9,796 nucleotides of DNA from Thermoflexus sp042408815 (GTDB lineage Bacteria; Chloroflexota; Anaerolineae; Thermoflexales; Thermoflexaceae), in contig NZ_JBHOQR010000031.1 in NCBI RefSeq assembly GCF_042408815.1, forward strand, positions 1 to 9,796. Reading direction: 5' to 3'. Below the pieces are notes generated by a model, which made no database searches, had not been told where the DNA came from, and saw only the letters and a program-made list of their open reading frames with translations. Position numbers and translations under genes: made by a program. Position 1 is the stretch's first letter. Each line of letters starts with the position of its first letter. Positions 6,601 through 9,796 of this stretch are shown piece by piece.

Positions 6601-7028
6601 TGGCCTGGGGACGGGGGGTGATGGAAGGGTTGGTGCGCCGGCTTCAGGAGGCCATGGGGAGGGTGCTGGCGTGGGATCCTGAGGGTCTGCTGGAGGGGTT
6701 GGTGAGGGGGGAAGAGGACCCCCGGGCTTTCCTGGAGCTTGCGATGACAGGGGAGGCCACAGGATCCGGGGGCCTCCTGGTGGTGGCGGATACGGATGCG
6801 CTGCGGATGCGGATGGGATATGGGGAGGAGATCCCGGTCGCCCTGAGGCGCTCCGAGCGCTGGATTTGGTTGTGGGCGGGACGCGATGGGCTGGGGTTGC
6901 GCGGGTGGCGGTTGCTTCCTGAGCCGGAGGATCGGGGAGCGCCGCCGATCGCAGCGGGCCATCCAGGTCTGATCTGGATGGCCGCGCCCGGCCAGGGCCG
7001 CTGGGTCATCCTCCCGGTGCGCTTGTAA
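3627..7028 (+). CDS. FtsK/SpoIIIE-type ATPase of type VII secretion (EccC/EssC-like)
   Basis: A 1133-residue membrane ATPase that by family drives export of WXG100-type proteins. I chose ATG 3627 (AAGAGG 9 bases upstream) over GTG 3621. Two transmembrane helices at about 55-75 and 80-98 follow a short cytoplasmic start; there are no N-terminal FHA domains as in Firmicutes EssC. Residues about 290-385 resemble the EccC region preceding the first ATPase (LLREGPTVGLYPLLIL). First FtsK domain: Walker A GTTGSGKS (472-479), FIDFKGGGAF, Walker B LVVMADE (Asp571, Glu572), LATQRLGGAV. Second: Walker A GQAGTGKT (771-778), Walker B LLVLDG (Asp840) with Gly instead of the catalytic Glu. A third, C-terminal unit has LLVVADTDAL but no P-loop. 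The order and the good first site fit T7SS motors rather than chromosome-partitioning FtsK, which lacks tandem ATPases. Confidence 0.9.
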   Translation: MGLWQKRDGLEIYIPEIAPKRIWPGMRRLPPPPGDPPEIPDVPGFPPMPERSPWWTYAPWFLMSAVYGLMGPLAFGGRGWMYLLFIPLAAGSSILAGELQYRWALRRHQAQTAEAIRRAERKLRRFLTELEAWRSMEEALERALFPPWEDLCQRLQAGTDLWFRHRGDPDFLSVRAGIRRSPLLARHGRPLPDLEDLPPPLQGIVRAITGAIQAEVERPLPLLLRASAALIAFPGQEGAIARLLLELALTHAPSEVEIQVGLGDPGWAFLRWLPHVGELREGYAGGPARIREMLFEEFFRRRSRGGEGPAVIALGDAGWLTDGRLGMLLREGPTVGLYPLLILPPGASIPGGIRTLGIWMPDGGIRILDLASGQAVEGMDPAPRLSPEQAEALACSLSRLRPMGVGDMVTVRPAPALWGIHEPDPQMLRRVIQKARNGRERLAIPVGYTDEGLPFLLDLHDRAHGPHAMVIGTTGSGKSEAMRTLALALALHFPPERVQLLFIDFKGGGAFAPLEGLPHCVGLLSNLDPREAARALETLEGELDRRQRILAERGADHADTAGLPHLVVMADEFAEMLEQIPDGMGRMIRLARLGRSLGMHLVLATQRLGGAVPGELRANLRIRIALRCETPEESAAVLGRPDAAYLPGSGWAFVQVGQNEVFRRIRFAYASGASIGMREEYRMDPADPNRALQLERVGGDGVRDLERLTLVLRTMDPPMPSLAPPSLPEDPGVPEEEGIDRIGLGIADFPEQGEIRWVFCERQTPDLMLIGQAGTGKTRILQGMASAAARAGRRAFVVDGRGEWQGVSWAVRVDPLDREGMGRLFRILRAEAGPALLVLDGVDSLAEEAQMALEAGLEMARARADLWIWIGSRREMALRSLRGRPAHRVVLTLEARDWEAIVGRLPIPEAPFRGRWWGEGRWREIRLRRQGALAPPAPPLPRAPRASWSDLPPPTYGEGGVALPLGWWDDDLQPAVLLLDRRRPALGMAPEVAWGRGVMEGLVRRLQEAMGRVLAWDPEGLLEGLVRGEEDPRAFLELAMTGEATGSGGLLVVADTDALRMRMGYGEEIPVALRRSERWIWLWAGRDGLGLRGWRLLPEPEDRGAPPIAAGHPGLIWMAAPGQGRWVILPVRL

Positions 7029-7055
7029 ACCTCCGCGATCCGCCGAACCGTTAGA

Positions 7056-7087
7056 GCTGGCGCTTTCGCAGGGAGGCCATCGCCAGC
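7056..7087. repeat. Inverted repeat between the EccC-like and CpaB-like genes
   Basis: GCTGGCG (7056-7062) and CGCCAGC (7081-7087) are perfect 7-base arms around an 18-base loop in the 111-base gap. There is no following T-tract, so it does not look like an intrinsic terminator; it could be an RNA processing or attenuation hairpin, or chance. Confidence 0.3.
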
Positions 7088-7128
7088 GGCCCGCGCTCCC
7101 CCAAGCAGGTGTTTCTACATGGCCCATC

Positions 7129-7136
7129 GGAGGTGA
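7129..7136 (+). promoter_or_regulatory. Extended ribosome binding site of the CpaB-like gene
   Basis: GGAGGTGA, followed directly by TCC and the ATG at 7140, pairs with an unusually long stretch of the 16S rRNA 3' end. It fixes the start at 7140. The AGG-TGA within it also closes a five-codon open frame from ATG 7119. Confidence 0.7.
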
Positions 7137-7139
7137 TCC

Positions 7140-8048
7140 ATGCTTCACGCACGACAGGCGTTTCCTTTGTTGATTGGGTTAGCTCTGGCAGCGGTTGTGG
7201 CCATCGCTGCCCGAATGTTCATCACGATGGGTGTGCCCGCTCAGGTCCCCATCGCTGTGGCGGCTGTCCCGCTCTATCCCGGGGATACCCTTACTGAGGA
7301 GCGCGTTCGAACGGTTACCGCCTATGATGCTCCGGCTGTGCGGGGGATGATCCGGGAGGCGGATCTCCCGCGTTACGTGGGGGGGACCGTGCTGATGTTT
7401 GTCCCCGCCGGAGCGGCGATCCCCCGGACAGCGATCCTTCCCTCCGGCCAGCTCACAGCGGCGGCTCGTCTTTCCTCGGTACTGGTGGAGGGTGAACAAC
7501 TGCTTTCCTTGCAGGATACGGATCGGCTTCAGGCGCCGCCTTTTTCCATGCTGCGCCCCGGGGATTGTCTGGATGTGGTGGCGTTCTTCGAAGCGCCCGC
7601 CGGGAGCGCCACCCCAACCGTCGTATCCGCGGGGCTTGAGGGAATCTCCCCTCGGACGCCGGTGGCGGAGATTACCGGGACGATGGGCCTAACCCTTCCC
7701 ACCCGCCCCATGGCGAAATGGATCGCCCGCGGAGTGGTGCGATCGGTCCTGGGTTTCCCAACCCCTTCCGGCGGTGAGGGAGCGTCTGCAGTGAGAACAT
7801 CGGGTGCTTCCACCGGCGCGCCGCGGCTATTGCTGGGGGTGCCCCAAAGCGCGCTGGAGGGTATCGTGTATGCCCTGGAGACCGCGAAGATGGTCTATCT
7901 GGTGGTGGCGCCCCCATGCGCCCGTGCGGAGATCCCCCCTTCTACCGGGTTCGCGGAGCAGGATCTGGAACAATGGGTCTGGGCAGGCCGACGGGCAGCC
8001 GGGGCGCCCGCTTTCTTCCTTCCATCTGGATCTCCACCCCAACGGTAA
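7140..8048 (+). CDS. cpaB: CpaB/RcpC-like SAF-domain protein (Tad/Flp pilus assembly)
   Basis: A 302-residue protein. A single N-terminal transmembrane helix or signal anchor spans about residues 8-28. Residues 37-101 form a SAF domain: PIAVAAVPLYPGDTLTEERV, a middle helix-turn (VRGMIREADLPRYVGG) and VPAGAAIPRTAIL. An RcpC-like part follows (about 113-150: SVLVEGEQ, then MLRPGDCLDVVAFF), and a more variable part with LLLGVPQSALEGIVYALE and MVYLVVAPP, which matches the end of the CpaB fold where the protein ends its beta-clip. In Tad systems CpaB lies in the periplasm or at the outer face and helps assemble the secretin channel; a Chloroflexota cell may have no secretin, so the role could differ. 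It follows the EccC-like gene by 111 bases and precedes the CpaE-like gene by 15. The symbol denotes the family, not proven orthology. Confidence 0.8.
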   Translation: MLHARQAFPLLIGLALAAVVAIAARMFITMGVPAQVPIAVAAVPLYPGDTLTEERVRTVTAYDAPAVRGMIREADLPRYVGGTVLMFVPAGAAIPRTAILPSGQLTAAARLSSVLVEGEQLLSLQDTDRLQAPPFSMLRPGDCLDVVAFFEAPAGSATPTVVSAGLEGISPRTPVAEITGTMGLTLPTRPMAKWIARGVVRSVLGFPTPSGGEGASAVRTSGASTGAPRLLLGVPQSALEGIVYALETAKMVYLVVAPPCARAEIPPSTGFAEQDLEQWVWAGRRAAGAPAFFLPSGSPPQR

Positions 8049-8063
8049 GGGAGAAAGGAAAAG

Positions 8064-9419
8064 ATGGGCATGAATATCGTCATCCTGGGGAACCTGAGTG
8101 GGATCGGCGGGGAGATCGCCAATCAGCTGGCCCGTTTAGGGCATGAAGCGTATGCGATGCCTGGGGTGGTGGCGGTGGAAATCCTAGCCGGCCTCCGCCC
8201 GCAGCTCCTCATCCCGGTGGCGACTGAAACTGGGATGACCACCGAGACCGTCAGCCGCCTGGTGGCGGAAACCGGAGCTGCGGTCATCGTGGTGGCCTCC
8301 CCGGGAAGCCCCTGGGCGACCTGGGGGGAACATCTCCAGTATCCGGTGATCGCCCCGGAGCGGGCGGCCGAAGAAATCGCCGCCCGCCTCAGTGAGCTGA
8401 TGGCCCGGGTTCAGGCCACCGAACAGGCCCGCTATTTGCAGACGGTTTATGGGGCGCCCATCGTGGTGGCCAGTCAGCCCCGCGTGATCGGGTTCGGAGG
8501 CCCCAAGGGAGGAACCGGGAAAAGCACGGTCGCGGCGAATGCCGCAGCCCTCCTGGCGGCCCGAGGGCTCTCCGTCCACCTCCTCGATGCCGAGTCCGAT
8601 ACGCGGGGGAACCAGCCCGATTTATTCCGGCTGGGAGAGGGAACCCCCATCTATTCCATCATTGAGCTGGCCAGCCACCACCCGACCGTGCCCCGCGCCG
8701 GCGGCGTGTTCGAACCCGGTGCCCAGGTCCCGATCTTCTGGAGTCAGGTGCCGGCCCCGCGGGGGATCCGCTGGAATCTGCGCCTCACTGCGGGGTTGTT
8801 GACCATGGATCCCTTGATGGGGGAACACTCCCTTTCCGTTCTGGCTCGGGCGGCGGATTGGCTGGATTTCGCCATCGAGCGGGCGACCGGGGAGGGATAC
8901 ACCGTGGTCCTGGACACCGGCAATAACCTGATGTCGCCGCTCTCGCTGCGAGCGATCAATCGCTCCCAGGTGCTCTATATCATCCTGGAGCCCGAGGACA
9001 CCGGGCTGATCGCTGGGGCTTCCTGGCTGGCACACGTCTACCGGATGGCTGGCCCTGCGGCCTTCTCCAGCAAGGTTCGAATTGTCTTCAATAAAGTGCG
9101 TGGGGAATCCGGCTCCGAGCTGGTCGGGCGGTTGCGGGAGCATGTGGAAGCGATCCTGGGTCACCGACTGCCGCGGGCGATGCCGGTGTATATTTTGCCC
9201 TATCTGGATCTAGATATCGCCCGATCGCAGACCAACCTGCGGCTGGGTGTGGAGCACCTGGCGGTCCTTCAGGCCCTGACAGGTGGGCGATATGCGGAGG
9301 AAACCCGCGGGTTCACCGAAGCACTCCAGTCCATGTTATCGGAGCTATTCCCGGTCCTCACCGCTGCCTTTCCGGCGCGAGAGGCCTCCCCACGGTTTCG
9401 ATTCCCATGGAGAAGATAG
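8064..9419 (+). CDS. cpaE: CpaE/TadZ-like MinD/ParA ATPase
   Basis: A 451-residue protein. Residues 1-135 form an alpha/beta domain like the atypical receiver of CpaE/TadZ (MNIVILGNLSGIGGEIANQLARLG at the start); where a true receiver has its phosphorylated Asp the strand reads LLIPVATETG, with none. Residues about 140-430 are a MinD/ParA ATPase with deviant Walker A KGGTGKS (148-154, signature Lys148), Walker A' LLDAESD (Asp175) and Walker B VVLDTGN (Asp284). In Tad pili TadZ marks the pole and recruits the machine; a similar role for the secretion complex here is inferred. The ATG at 8064 has GGAG and AAAGG upstream; a second ATG lies at 8070. The last 20 residues are basic (RFRFPWRR). It is the last intact gene of the plus-strand run, and the gene expected next is not seen before the IS607 start. 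Confidence 0.87.
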   Translation: MGMNIVILGNLSGIGGEIANQLARLGHEAYAMPGVVAVEILAGLRPQLLIPVATETGMTTETVSRLVAETGAAVIVVASPGSPWATWGEHLQYPVIAPERAAEEIAARLSELMARVQATEQARYLQTVYGAPIVVASQPRVIGFGGPKGGTGKSTVAANAAALLAARGLSVHLLDAESDTRGNQPDLFRLGEGTPIYSIIELASHHPTVPRAGGVFEPGAQVPIFWSQVPAPRGIRWNLRLTAGLLTMDPLMGEHSLSVLARAADWLDFAIERATGEGYTVVLDTGNNLMSPLSLRAINRSQVLYIILEPEDTGLIAGASWLAHVYRMAGPAAFSSKVRIVFNKVRGESGSELVGRLREHVEAILGHRLPRAMPVYILPYLDLDIARSQTNLRLGVEHLAVLQALTGGRYAEETRGFTEALQSMLSELFPVLTAAFPAREASPRFRFPWRR

Positions 9420-9528
9420 CACTGTTTCCTCCTTTTTTCTCAGGGCGAGGGTTGCAGGATCCTATGACTGGGCCCATCGATATTGGGGCATCCGGCTGCC
9501 GGTGTGGAGATCTCCGGAATGACTGTTG

Positions 9529-9551
9529 GTAGGAGCCGCTTCAGCGCCGAC
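9529..9551. repeat. REP-like palindromic motif
   Basis: GTAGGAGCCGCTTCAGCG followed by CCGAC has the form of a widespread bacterial intergenic palindrome, 'GTAGGAGC-GGCTTCAGCC-GCGAC', with a core CGCTTCAGCG. Only one copy is in the window, so its repeat status rests on resemblance. It lies in the gap between the CpaE-like gene and the IS607 recombinase. Confidence 0.35.
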
Positions 9552-9567
9552 GAAGAATCCGGGCGGA

Positions 9568-9613
9568 AGCCCCCTACGAGGTTGTCTCTGAGAGCTGCGG
9601 GTGGTAGGGGGTT
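9568..9613. repeat. Inverted repeat before the IS607 recombinase gene
   Basis: AGCCCCCTAC (9568-9577) and GTAGGGGGTT (9604-9613) form a 10-base stem with one G:T pair (8 perfect pairs) and a 26-base loop. It is 38 bases from the recombinase start and may mark or regulate the element's left end; IS607 elements do not need terminal inverted repeats, so the role is open. TTGACA at 9612-9617 could serve as a -35 but I find no good -10. Confidence 0.45.
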
Positions 9614-9651
9614 GACAGCAGCTGGCGATTTCGTTCTCAGCCATTTCGGCC

Positions 9652-9796
9652 ATGAAGCTCTCCGACTGGGCTCGCACGCAGGGGATCAGCTACCTCACCG
9701 CCTGGCGGTGGTTCAAGGCGGGCAAGCTTCCTGTTCCCGCCCGGCAGCTCCCTACCGGCACCATCCTGGTTGAGGAACCCAACCCGCAAGGCCGCA
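9652..9796 (+). CDS. tnpA: IS607-family serine recombinase (TnpA), N-terminal part, runs off the window
   Basis: ATG at 9652 opens a frame of 48 codons to the window edge: MKLSDWARTQGISYLTAWRW, then FKAGKLPVPARQLPTGTILV. This is the MerR-like helix-turn-helix DNA-binding start of IS607-family TnpA, whose conserved form is 'MKLS.(W/Y)A...GISY.TAWRWWK.GKLP...R.LPTGTI.V'. The catalytic serine-recombinase domain would follow to the right. Such elements usually carry tnpB, an RNA-guided nuclease gene, downstream of tnpA; it cannot be seen here. There is no convincing ribosome binding site (TTTCGGCC precedes the ATG), as is common for transposases. The insertion lies 232 bases after the CpaE-like gene, where the Tad-type operon would be expected to continue. 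Confidence 0.85.
   Translation, partial: MKLSDWARTQGISYLTAWRWFKAGKLPVPARQLPTGTILVEEPNPQGR

Noticed and set aside
6240..7148. Minus-strand open frame of 302 codons over the EccC-like gene
   Set aside because: It is Pro/Arg/His-rich and opposite a well-supported ATPase, as expected of a high-GC shadow frame.
9429..9440. T-tract after the CpaE-like gene as an intrinsic terminator
   Set aside because: No stable GC-rich stem lies directly before the T6 run.
9464..9532. 22-codon open frame starting MTGPIDIG in the gap before the IS607 gene
   Set aside because: Too short, with only a weak AGGA-like site upstream and no recognisable motif; it could be the start of a lost operon gene but nothing shows this.

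Overview
The window is GC-rich (roughly 65% by eye) and looks like a thermophilic member of the Chloroflexota, Anaerolineae/Thermoflexia-like. The grounds are long Thr/Pro 'PTPTPT' linkers in exported proteins, a lipoprotein nuclease with a lamin-tail domain, WD40 debris, and an EccC-like FtsK/SpoIIIE ATPase beside CpaB- and CpaE-type proteins. The taxon is inferred from gene style; there is no rRNA in the window.

Left part (1-2193), everything on the minus strand and mostly broken. From right to left in the direction of transcription it holds: the 3' end of an XRE-type HTH regulator (2065-2193); an intact lipoprotein nuclease (983-2029) with a good extended -10 promoter lying over the regulator's stop codon; a short exported SH3-like protein cut off in its domain (657-968); a 44-codon fragment with a strong ribosome binding site and a start-codon hairpin (432-566), possibly the 5' end of a transposase; a WD40 scrap (209-481); and an internal piece of an IS1-family transposase (1-198). 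This is a graveyard of mobile-element and accessory fragments.

Right part (about 2192-9419), a plus-strand operon-like run with tight or overlapping spacing: a Thr/Pro-rich SdrD-B-like protein with a C-terminal membrane anchor and a missing 5' end (to 3052); a small one-pass membrane protein (3049-3606); a large FtsK/SpoIIIE ATPase of the EccC/EssC type VII secretion kind (3627-7028); a SAF-domain CpaB/RcpC-like protein (7140-8048); and a CpaE/TadZ-like MinD/ParA ATPase (8064-9419). The last two are families of Tad/Flp pilus systems, so the run mixes a type VII secretion motor with Tad pilus parts. No WXG100 substrate, CpaF ATPase or TadB/C gene lies in the window; those would be expected further along or elsewhere.

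Right edge: after a 232-base gap with an inverted repeat and a REP-like palindrome, an IS607-family recombinase gene begins at 9652 and runs off the window. It lies where the next operon gene would be expected. The palindrome GGATCC is strongly over-represented from 2313 onward (about 29 copies by hand count) and absent from the left 2.3 kb, so composition changes at the same place where gene content and strand change.
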